DNA of 8,028 nucleotides, taken from Candidatus Zymogenus sp. (lineage in GTDB: Bacteria; Desulfobacterota; Zymogenia; Zymogenales; Zymogenaceae). Below the pieces are notes generated by a model, which worked only from the letters and a program-made list of their open reading frames with translations, searched no databases and was not told the origin of the DNA. Location: assembly GCA_030613285.1 (NCBI GenBank), contig JAUWME010000080.1, forward strand, positions 1 to 8,028. The letters run 5' to 3'. Shown here piece after piece: positions 1 through 5,373 of this stretch. Positions within the stretch are counted from its first letter, which is position 1. Each line of letters starts with the position of its first letter. A program made the position numbers and the translations under genes.

Positions 1-337
1 ATCTATATTTTTCGTCGTAGTTTTTCATGTGATCTGTGAAACCATCGAGGATCCTGCCCATTTGGACATTGATCCCGTACTCAGGGATGTCTTTAAAAAA
101 TATCGTGGTGCAGTTGGGCAACTCAAATATGGCTTTTGAGATATCCTTGCCTACCTTCCTTTTGTCTATATCAAAAGCGGCAACCACTTCAATATCGTAC
201 GGGTTGTATCCACCAATGTCCCAGTGCATCAAACCTACGGCGTTTTTGGAGTCCTTGTGTTTGAAATATTCGATCCCCTGAATTAATGAACTTGCACAAT
301 TTCCCACCCCTACAATTGCAATTTTAATTTTGCTCAA
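1..337 (-). CDS. ino1: Myo-inositol-1-phosphate synthase, N-terminal part (runs off the window)
   Basis: The enzyme converts D-glucose 6-phosphate to myo-inositol phosphate in an NAD-dependent oxidation, aldol cyclisation and reduction, in the cytoplasm. It is the committing step to inositol lipids and inositol-based solutes. About 112 codons are visible, compared with roughly 360 residues for bacterial and archaeal members. The Rossmann start IAIVGVGNCASSL (residues 6-18) is the family hallmark. GLMHWDIGGY (35-44), VVAAFDID (51-58, with the acidic residues that contact NAD) and VQMGRILDG (91-99) follow in the usual order. I chose the TTG start at 337-335 because a strong AGGAGGT sits 7 nt upstream (345-351) and no in-frame ATG lies nearby. 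The C-terminal catalytic part is outside the window. A promoter at 454-482 gives a leader of about 110 nt. Family assignment is firm; the role of the inositol in this organism is unknown. Confidence 0.93.
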   Translation of the reverse strand, partial: MSKIKIAIVGVGNCASSLIQGIEYFKHKDSKNAVGLMHWDIGGYNPYDIEVVAAFDIDKRKVGKDISKAIFELPNCTTIFFKDIPEYGINVQMGRILDGFTDHMKNYDEKYR

Positions 338-453
338 AATAAATACCTCCTTTAAAAAGTTAAAGTTTGTATTGTCCATAAAAATTGAAATATACGGGTA
401 GAAAATAATCTAAACGTCCGGTATCAACTCCCAATTTAAACACACAACAAAAT

Positions 454-482
454 ATTTTATCATAACAGATAAATCTTGTCAA
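454..482 (-). promoter_or_regulatory. Sigma70-type promoter of the inositol-phosphate synthase gene
   Basis: On the minus strand a perfect TTGACA (482-477) is followed by a 17-bp spacer and TAAAAT (459-454), preceded by TGA, which makes an extended -10. Transcription would begin near 447, leaving a leader of about 110 nt before the TTG start at 337. The mobile-DNA scar begins only about 20-60 bp upstream of the -35 box. Confidence 0.8.
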
Positions 483-726
483 CATTATTCTTCAAATTCC
501 ATGGGGAAAGGAAGGTACATGGTACCCCCCTAGAGTACATATGGATATTAGGGAGGGGCGGTTGGGGAGAGTTAGAGGGTTGGTTGTTGAGGTGGTTATC
601 CGAAGAGTGGCAGAAGAAATATATGCGTTGATCCGACTTTTTGTCGCACAACTAAAAAAACAGTGGACACAGAGGGCATTTTCTGCGATTTTACTTTTTT
701 GCAGAAAACAAAAAGGCAGGAAAACC
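483..726. other. Non-coding part of the mobile-element scar, with a G-rich tract and small dyads
   Basis: No credible gene starts here; an open frame from 541 runs into the transposase fragment but its first 62 codons have no family resemblance. The stretch holds GGTAC-ATG-GTACC (514-526) and a G-rich tract on the plus strand (551-597) with four runs of at least three G within 551-579. It also holds a dyad GTTG-CGAC-TTTTT-GTCG-CAAC (627-652) and a hairpin with 8-bp arms TTTTCTGC/GCAGAAAA (679-686 and 701-708). The left end of the insertion sequence probably lies between 600 and 660, since IS481-family ends usually begin with TGT and one such trinucleotide is at 643. I could not confirm it because the right end is missing. 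Confidence 0.4.
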
Positions 727-1044
727 ATGTGTCCTTACTTATACTACGAAATTATGAGAAAAAGTAAAGATAAAAAATATTTTAGACTAAAAATGGCTAA
801 ATACGCTCAGAAACACGGCAACAAACCAGCGGCAAGAATATTTAGCACTACCGTCAAAACTGTGCGTAAGTGGAGAAGGCGCTACGAAGAATCGGGCTAC
901 CAAGGACTTAATGACCAGAGCCGTGCACCCAAGAACCCGGCAAAGAGGATCCTGCCATCTCAAAGGGAAAAAGCAATAGTGCTAAAAAAGAAGCTCCCAT
1001 CCTTCGGGGCAGATAGAATCAAACGGGACTTTGAATTATTGTAA
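727..1044 (+). pseudogene. IS481-like transposase, N-terminal fragment (truncated)
   Basis: This is the DNA-binding start of an integrase-core transposase. Counting from the ATG at 727, residues 22-55 form a helix-turn-helix (MAKYAQKHGNKPAARIF, then TTVKTVRKWRRRYEESG). Then come GLNDQSRAPKNP (60-71), typical of the linker in this family, and the conserved FGADRIKRDFEL (93-104), where the normal protein goes on into the DDE catalytic core. Here it stops after two more bases of matching frame (TAA at 1042-1044), because the DNA switches to a tyrosine recombinase at about 1037-1042. About 100 residues remain of a usual 300 or more; all catalytic residues and the right end of the element are lost. 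An alternative start is the ATG at 754. It cannot transpose by itself; a residual DNA-binding peptide is conceivable but not supported. Confidence 0.8.
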
Positions 1045-1495
1045 GACAAGGGAAAGAAGACGTATTTATTTAAATGAACAACTCATCTCGATTTTAAATC
1101 AAGTAAATAAGGTTCGTAGTATAAGACATAAATGTGTTTTCACAAGAAAAAATGGGAACCCTGTCAGAAGTATAAAAAAAGCTTTTAAGCTTGCTTGTAA
1201 ACGTGCAGAGATTAGGGGTTTTGTATTTCATGATCTCAGACATACGTTCAACACGAATATGCGAAAAGCCGGAGTAGACAGAACGGTAATAATGAATATT
1301 ACAGGTCACAAGACTGGAGAGATGTTTCTTCGTTACAATACAGTTGACGAAGATGATGTTAGAGACGCTATGGATCAATTTGGGAGCTTTTTAGAAATGC
1401 ATAACAAAAAAGATCCAGAAAATAGTGGAACAAAAGTGGAACATAGTAATTTTTTGGGATTAAAACTAAAAAGAAAGGATTTCACCGATCCGTGA
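1037..1495 (+). pseudogene. Tyrosine recombinase (phage/island integrase), C-terminal catalytic fragment
   Basis: Site-specific recombinases of this family integrate and excise phages and islands. The fragment starts inside the beta-hairpin that carries the catalytic lysine (CKTRERRRIYLNEQL) and then keeps the rest of the catalytic domain: HDLRHTF with the HxxR pair (codons for H and R at about 1229-1240), TGH (1301-1309), and the nucleophile in RYNTVD (Tyr codon at 1334-1336). The N-terminal DNA-binding domain, core-binding domain and the first catalytic arginine are missing, about 200 residues. An open frame can be read from a TTG at 1031, but that codon belongs to the transposase side of the junction and has no good ribosome site. 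The stop at 1493-1495 lies 25 bp from the 3' end of tRNA-Leu, the usual place for an island integrase. Inactive by truncation. Confidence 0.82.
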
Positions 1496-1502
1496 AACCC
1501 TT
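1464..1502 (-). terminator. Rho-independent terminator of the tRNA operon
   Basis: On the minus strand, an 11-bp stem (1502-1492 with 1485-1475, one G-T wobble, loop 1491-1486) is followed by a T-rich run, TTTCTTTTTAG (1474-1464). It lies 18 bp past the CCA end of tRNA-Leu. The stop codon of the integrase fragment lies inside the stem. Confidence 0.72.
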
Positions 1503-1519
1503 GTAATTATTGACATTTA

Positions 1520-1606
1520 TGGTGCCTGGGGCCGGAATCGAACCGGCACGAGGATAACCTCGAGGGATTTTAAGTCCCTTGCGTCTACCAATTCCGCCAC
1601 CCAGGC
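1520..1606 (-). tRNA. tRNA-Leu (anticodon UAA)
   Basis: The full cloverleaf can be read on the minus strand: acceptor GCCTGGG (1606-1600) pairs with CCCAGGC (1530-1524), discriminator A at 1523, and encoded CCA at 1522-1520. The anticodon stem AGGGA/TCCCT surrounds loop CTTAAAA, giving anticodon TAA at 1572-1570. A long variable arm (CGAGG/CCTCG) marks a class II tRNA, and the T arm is GCCGG-TTCGATT-CCGGC. It is the last gene of the Gly-Cys-Leu operon. Its 3' end faces the integrase remnant and is the likely former attachment site. About 300 bp separate it from tRNA-Cys, unusually far for a gene of this cluster. Confidence 0.97.
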
Positions 1607-1624
1607 CTTTTGGTAAACTTAGCA

Positions 1625-1681
1625 ACTAATGGACTGATTTTGACAATTATTTAATCAAAATACTCTTTTCGGTCCACTAAT
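1625..1681 (-). repeat. Long imperfect hairpin upstream of tRNA-Leu
   Basis: Read as minus-strand RNA, the outer arms 1681-1670 and 1636-1625 pair over 12 positions with one mismatch and two G-U pairs. An inner perfect 7-bp stem (ATTTTGA/TCAAAAT, 1661-1655 and 1643-1637) closes an 11-nt loop. It lies 19 bp before the 5' end of tRNA-Leu. It could be a processing signal in the tRNA precursor, a pausing site, or a small mobile-element remnant; the sequence does not decide. Confidence 0.55.
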
Positions 1682-1696
1682 CTATTTTACAAAAAA

Positions 1697-1903
1697 GCCG
1701 ACTTATTGACTGCCGACTCTCCTCCCCATATATATCCAACCCTACAGATGACCAACCCCCTACCCCCCTCAAACATTACCGACTTGCCCCAACACTACAA
1801 AACCAGAATTGCCGACCCCCCCAACATTACCAACCCAAATTATCGACAACCCCAAATTATCGACAGCCCCAAATTACCGACAGCCCCATAGATGACCAAC
1901 CCC
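1697..1903. repeat. Degenerate tandem array of 17-bp C-rich (minus strand G-rich) units
   Basis: The clearest units are 17 bp each and nearly identical: 1837-1853, 1854-1870 and 1871-1887, with consensus AAATTAYCGACARCCCC. A related 16-bp unit follows at 1888-1903. To the left, decayed copies keep the core RCCRAC followed by a C run: near 1697, 1712, 1736, 1751, 1771, 1805 and 1822, with unit lengths from about 14 to 27 bp. The period of 17 rules out a coding repeat. The array fills most of the gap between tRNA-Cys and tRNA-Leu, so it is probably transcribed within the tRNA precursor as a G-rich RNA. The units abut without unique spacers. Confidence 0.75.
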
Positions 1904-1906
1904 TGA

Positions 1907-1981
1907 TGGAGGCGACACCCGGATTCGAACCGGGGATAAAGGTTTTGCAGACCTCTGCCTTAGCCACTTGGCCATGTCGCC
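1907..1981 (-). tRNA. tRNA-Cys (anticodon GCA)
   Basis: Acceptor GGCGACA (1981-1975) pairs with TGTCGCC (1917-1911). The discriminator is U73, as usual for tRNA-Cys, and CCA is encoded at 1909-1907. The anticodon loop CTGCAAA within stem AGGT/ACCT gives GCA. The T arm is CCCGG-TTCGAAT-CCGGG. It lies only 7 bp after tRNA-Gly, so the two are cotranscribed. The repeat array begins directly after its CCA end. Confidence 0.97.
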
Positions 1982-1988
1982 GAAAAAC

Positions 1989-2063
1989 TGGAGCGGGAAA
2001 CGAGATTTGAACTCGCGACCCTCGCCTTGGCAAGGCGATGCTCTACCGCTGAGCTATTCCCGC
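1989..2063 (-). tRNA. tRNA-Gly (anticodon GCC)
   Basis: Acceptor GCGGGAA (2063-2057) pairs with TTCCCGC (1999-1993). CCA is encoded at 1991-1989. The anticodon stem CGCCT/AGGCG with loop TGCCA at its centre gives GCC. The T arm is GCGAG-TTCAAAT-CTCGT with a terminal G-T pair. It is the first gene of the operon; the gene order Gly(GCC)-Cys(GCA)-Leu(UAA) is the same as in the glyW-cysT-leuZ operon of Escherichia coli. Confidence 0.97.
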
Positions 2064-2079
2064 AAATTTTGAATTAGTT

Positions 2080-2108
2080 AGATTAGCAAAAAAGAGATTG
2101 GATGTCAA
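2080..2108 (-). promoter_or_regulatory. Promoter of the tRNA operon
   Basis: On the minus strand TTGACA (2108-2103) is followed by a 17-bp spacer and TAATCT (2085-2080), preceded by TGC as an extended -10. The start site would be near 2073, about 10 bp before mature tRNA-Gly. It sits in the 64-bp gap behind the TPR gene, so the tRNAs need not depend on read-through. Confidence 0.75.
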
Positions 2109-2119
2109 GCTAAAGATGC

Positions 2120-2139
2120 GAAAAAAGTTATCTTTTTTC
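2120..2139 (-). terminator. Possible weak terminator at the end of the TPR gene
   Basis: The minus strand reads GAAAAAAG-ATAA-CTTTTTTC, a perfect 8-bp inverted repeat that covers the TAA stop of the TPR gene and ends in a T run. The stem is almost all A-T, so it would be weak; it is equally palindromic and could act in either direction. Confidence 0.35.
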
Positions 2140-3156
2140 ATTTAATGCCCTTTCGAGCACCCTGACTTGGCGTCCATACTCTTTATTATCAGGATCGTAT
2201 TTGTGTGCCAGCCTGAAGTGCTTTAAAGCTTCTTCAAGCTCGCCCACTTTGTAAGATATCCAACCTACGAGATACAAATACCTTGGATTATTTTCGTCTA
2301 AGTTGAGCGCTTTGTTGGCAAATTTAAGTCCTTTTTTAAGTTCATCTTTTTTGGTGGAATATAGTTTTGCAAGGCCGTAATATACCCTTGGGTTTTTCTT
2401 GTTTAACTCTTCTGCCTTAAGAAAGTTTGCCTCAGATTTTTCAAAGTCGTTAAAGTGACCGTATGAGATGCCGAGACCGTAATATGCCTCGAATGCGTAA
2501 TTTGGTTCGTCCACGAGTTTTCTATATTGGAGAATAGATTTTTGGAACATCCCTGCTTGCCCGTAGATTTGAGCGAGATAGAGCGCAACTTCTGGCCCCC
2601 ACACTTTCCCTAATATAAAAGCTGCCGTTTCTGCCTCAACGATGGCTTCTTTTATTAATCCTTCGGCTTCTAATACCATTGCAAAATAATAGTGAGAATA
2701 TGGGTGGTTTGAATCGAGTTCAATTGCTCTTTCGAGGTATTTTTTTGCTTTTGTTATTTCGCCGAGTTTTAGACTTGCGACACCAAGATAGAAATTTGTT
2801 GAAGGGTTGTTTTCGGCAATTGTTATTGTTTTTTCCAGTAGCTTTTGTGCCTTTTTGTATTGCCCAGAAACGATGTAAGCCCATGAGAGGTTGTTTGATA
2901 TAAGTACATTTCCCGGCGAGATTTTTAGTGCTTCGTGATATTTTGCTATGGCGTTTTTGATATCTCCTTTTATTAGATAAAAATTGCCTTTGTTGTTTAG
3001 TGCAAATGCGGGATTTGCCTCACCGAGGACGAATGTTTCATAGGCTTCTCTCATCTTTGGCGTATCTTCCTTTGTTACCGGCTCATCGTTTTTTCCAAAA
3101 AGCAGGATTGGAAGTAAAACGAAAAGAAGAAGTGTTAGTATTAGTATTTTTTTCAA
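2128..3156 (-). CDS. Exported or membrane-anchored TPR-repeat protein
   Basis: This is a 342-residue protein built of about eight tetratricopeptide repeats (roughly 49-82, 83-116, 117-150, 151-184, 187-220, 221-254, 255-289 and 290-323), a scaffold for protein-protein contacts. Many repeats keep the Gly/Ala and Tyr positions and the final ENNP or DPDN turn. Residues 1-21 (MKKILILTLLLFVLLPILLFG) are a clear signal peptide or N-terminal anchor without a lipobox cysteine, so the repeats should lie outside the cytoplasmic membrane. The start is TTG (3156-3154) with GGGG 7 nt upstream; no ATG fits. It follows the mutase stop after 13 nt, its ribosome site lies in that gap, and it is the last gene of the three-gene unit. 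No enzymatic domain is visible, and the partner is unknown; the length and number of repeats alone do not identify a known family. Confidence 0.88.
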   Translation of the reverse strand: MKKILILTLLLFVLLPILLFGKNDEPVTKEDTPKMREAYETFVLGEANPAFALNNKGNFYLIKGDIKNAIAKYHEALKISPGNVLISNNLSWAYIVSGQYKKAQKLLEKTITIAENNPSTNFYLGVASLKLGEITKAKKYLERAIELDSNHPYSHYYFAMVLEAEGLIKEAIVEAETAAFILGKVWGPEVALYLAQIYGQAGMFQKSILQYRKLVDEPNYAFEAYYGLGISYGHFNDFEKSEANFLKAEELNKKNPRVYYGLAKLYSTKKDELKKGLKFANKALNLDENNPRYLYLVGWISYKVGELEEALKHFRLAHKYDPDNKEYGRQVRVLERALNEKR

Positions 3157-3169
3157 TTATAAACCCCTT

Positions 3170-4591
3170 TTAAGTTCCAAGGATAAATTCTTTTCCAGAA
3201 TTGATTATCTTTTCGAGTGCAACTTCGTTTTGCGCCTCGACGTAAATACGAACGACGGGTTCTGTCCCAGACTTCCTAAATAGTATCCACGAGCCGTCTT
3301 CTAATATAAATTTAGTTCCATCGATGGTTATCTTCTCTTTGATGGAGATGCCGGCAAATCCCTTCGGGTTCAGCTTCATCTTTTGTGGGAAGGCATCCTC
3401 GAGTTCTTTTGTTAATTTCAAGTTTACCCGTGAGGTTACAAAAGTCCCTACCCTGCTGTAAAGCTCTGCTATTAGCTTAACTATAGATTTGTTTTCTTTT
3501 GCCACCATTTCAAGGAGCAAAAGAGAAGTCAAGATTCCATCCTTTTCTGGAACGTGACCTTTGATGGAAAAACCCGCACTCTCTTCGCCTCCACCGACAA
3601 TTTTCTCTTCAGCGATGTATTCACCGATGTATTTAAAACCCACGGGGGTCTCGTAACATTTTACACCGTGATATTTCGCCACGGCGTCAATGAGATGTGT
3701 CGTTGCGACCGACCTTGCGACACCCCCTTCAAATCCCTTCACCCGAATAAGGTAGTCTAAAAGGAGCGCTATGATATAGTTTGGCTCTATGAATCTTCCA
3801 TCAAAATCGAGTATGCCGAAGCGATCGGCATCGCCGTCGGTGGCAAGACCCAGAGCGATGTCTGCGTCGCCTTCGACTATTTTTGCAAGCTCTACCAATT
3901 TTTCCCCTGAAGGATCAGGCCCCCCACCCCCAAAGTATGGATCATATTTGTCATGTATCACAACCACATCAATTCCATTATCTCTTAATATTTTATCGAG
4001 ATATCCAATTCCTGTGGCGAAAATCGGGTCGTAGGCAACTTTCTTACCCCACTTTTTTATAACATCAAAGTCTATCTTCTCGTTCAAGTCCTCAAGATAA
4101 TCGGTTTTGAGATCAATATCAGTCCATAGGCCCTTCGACTTTGCCTCGTCTTCGGTTATTTCTTTAATTTTGCCCGAACTTACTATTTTGTTTGCTCTCT
4201 CTTCAATCCACTTGGTAGTTTCTGGGAGTGCCGGCCCGCCCCATTTTGGGGAGTATTTGATGCCGTTATAATTGTATGGGTTATGGCTTGCGGTGAGGTT
4301 TATGGCGCCGGCCGATTTTCCGTTAATTATTGCAAAAGCGATTGCCGGGGTTGGCACAGCCTCAACCGAGAAGTGTACGTTGATATTGTTTGCAGAAAGC
4401 ACCCCAGCAATATCTCGTGCAAAGGATTCTCCCATAAAGCGGGGATCATACCCCACGATTAGACCCTCTTTGCTTTGACTTTGCTCTATAACATAGTCAG
4501 AGATCGCCTGCGCCACGCATTTTGCATTGTAGGTAGTAAAGTCATCGGCGATTATCCCCCTCCACCCGGAGGTTCCAAACTTTATAGTCAT
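3170..4591 (-). CDS. Phosphoglucomutase/phosphomannomutase (alpha-D-phosphohexomutase family)
   Basis: This cytoplasmic enzyme interconverts hexose 1-phosphate and hexose 6-phosphate through a phosphoserine and a bound metal, linking glycolysis to sugar-nucleotide synthesis. All four domain signatures are present in the 473 residues, the usual family length. They are FGTSGWRG (5-12), the catalytic loop TASHNP (100-105, Ser102 is phosphorylated), the metal loop DGDADRFG (252-259, Asp252/254/256), the sugar-recognition loop GGGEESAG (333-340) and the phosphate-binding RKSGTEP (439-445). These motifs do not tell glucose from mannose or glucosamine specificity; glucose is my favoured guess. ATG at 4591-4589 with AGGGA 5 nt upstream; the ribosome site overlaps the TAG stop of the exporter gene, so translation is probably coupled. 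Confidence 0.94.
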   Translation of the reverse strand: MTIKFGTSGWRGIIADDFTTYNAKCVAQAISDYVIEQSQSKEGLIVGYDPRFMGESFARDIAGVLSANNINVHFSVEAVPTPAIAFAIINGKSAGAINLTASHNPYNYNGIKYSPKWGGPALPETTKWIEERANKIVSSGKIKEITEDEAKSKGLWTDIDLKTDYLEDLNEKIDFDVIKKWGKKVAYDPIFATGIGYLDKILRDNGIDVVVIHDKYDPYFGGGGPDPSGEKLVELAKIVEGDADIALGLATDGDADRFGILDFDGRFIEPNYIIALLLDYLIRVKGFEGGVARSVATTHLIDAVAKYHGVKCYETPVGFKYIGEYIAEEKIVGGGEESAGFSIKGHVPEKDGILTSLLLLEMVAKENKSIVKLIAELYSRVGTFVTSRVNLKLTKELEDAFPQKMKLNPKGFAGISIKEKITIDGTKFILEDGSWILFRKSGTEPVVRIYVEAQNEVALEKIINSGKEFILGT

Positions 4592-4599
4592 AACATTCC

Positions 4600-5271
4600 C
4601 TATGTTTTTAAAAGGTAGTCAAATCCCGCTTTGAAAAAAAGCATTGAGAATAACAATAGAAACACTCCGCAAAAGCCGATAACCCCTTTATAGAGTTTGT
4701 CTGAGAAGTATTTTTTCCCAAAGGTTATCGATGTGGAGATGAAAGTGTACCAGACAAAATCTGCCAAGATATGCCCTACAAAAAATACCGCAATTCCCAC
4801 GATTCCAAATTTCACCGACATGAGGATGTAAGCAAGGCCGATGGTCAGCCACCAGACGGTCCAATATGGATTTGAGAGACTGACGACAATACCGGCGATG
4901 ATTGGGTTTTTTAAAAGGCTTGATTTTCTATTATTTACAAATTTTTTCTCATCACCCAGAAGGGTAATTGTCTTGACACTCTTGATCATGCCGAGGCCCA
5001 TCCAGAGGAGTACGGCGCTCCCAAAAAATGCAATTCCTGATAGGATTTTGTCTTGTTTTAGTATCTCTCCAAGGCCGAACAAAATTAGGAGAATAAACAC
5101 AAACTCAAGGATAGAATGGCCCACCATAAGCAATGGCCCCGCCCATGCTCCCCTTTTTGTGCTTTCGGTTATAGTAACGGTAAGGAGTGGCCCCGGCATC
5201 ATGGCTCCTGACAGGGCAACGATAAATGACGTTACAAATATTCCTGAATAGATTCCTATCTGCTCAAACAT
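4600..5271 (-). CDS. LysE/RhtB-family amino-acid exporter
   Basis: This is a 223-residue inner-membrane protein, the normal size for LysE/RhtB exporters, which expel amino acids or related metabolites using the proton gradient. Six hydrophobic segments can be seen, at about 7-30, 43-67, 76-97, 121-149, 153-180 and 195-214. The family motif MPGP (25-28) ends the first segment, followed by the charged TESTKRGAWAG loop (35-45) and MVGHSILE (49-56). SNPYWTVWW (133-141) carries the conserved Asn-Pro of the fourth segment. The substrate cannot be told from sequence. It is first in a three-gene unit; the mutase ATG lies 8 nt after its stop. The ATG (5271-5269) has no recognisable ribosome site, but lies 8 nt after a good -10 box, so the mRNA is probably leaderless. 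Confidence 0.9.
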   Translation of the reverse strand: MFEQIGIYSGIFVTSFIVALSGAMMPGPLLTVTITESTKRGAWAGPLLMVGHSILEFVFILLILFGLGEILKQDKILSGIAFFGSAVLLWMGLGMIKSVKTITLLGDEKKFVNNRKSSLLKNPIIAGIVVSLSNPYWTVWWLTIGLAYILMSVKFGIVGIAVFFVGHILADFVWYTFISTSITFGKKYFSDKLYKGVIGFCGVFLLLFSMLFFKAGFDYLLKT

Positions 5272-5279
5272 ATTAATAG

Positions 5280-5309
5280 ACTATATCATTGAGACCACTA
5301 CATCGTCAA
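5280..5309 (-). promoter_or_regulatory. Promoter of the exporter-mutase-TPR unit, giving a leaderless mRNA
   Basis: On the minus strand TTGACG (5309-5304), an 18-bp spacer, and TATAGT (5285-5280) preceded by TGA. Each box has five of six consensus bases. Only 8 nt separate the -10 from the ATG at 5271, so transcription should start at or within a base or two of the ATG. Confidence 0.7.
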
Positions 5310-5373
5310 GAGATAAAAGCTGTTGAAAATATATTTGGTTTTCTTATAAGTTTGGAAAAACATTGGAAATTCT

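Noticed and set aside
514..526. GGTAC-ATG-GTACC palindrome as an operator or transposon end
   Set aside because: It is short, has no second copy in the window and cannot be tied to a gene.
541..726. An N-terminal extension of the transposase starting at 541
   Set aside because: The first 62 codons read the G-rich tract and hairpins, match nothing in the family, and a family-like start is available at 727 or 754.
1094..1378. Minus-strand gene opposite the integrase fragment
   Set aside because: The plus-strand frame matches a recognisable recombinase domain; the opposite frame has no family resemblance and is a shadow.
1625..1681. Integron attC site
   Set aside because: The arms lack the R'' and R' box sequences (RYYYAAC / GTTRRRY), and no integron integrase is present.
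1682..1702. Terminator between tRNA-Cys and tRNA-Leu (minus strand GTCGGC followed by six T)
   Set aside because: The two GTCGGC copies there are direct, not inverted, repeats, so no stem forms before the T run.
1706..1891. Proline/asparagine-rich 61-residue protein on the plus strand
   Set aside because: It is only the translation of the C-rich array; the 17-bp period is not a multiple of three, and there is no ribosome site.
1697..1903. CRISPR array
   Set aside because: The 17-bp units follow one another without unique spacers, are too short for CRISPR repeats, decay steadily to one side, and no cas gene is near.
4841..5251. Plus-strand 136-residue frame opposite the exporter
   Set aside because: It is the complement of a clear LysE-family gene, with no ribosome site or resemblance to any family.
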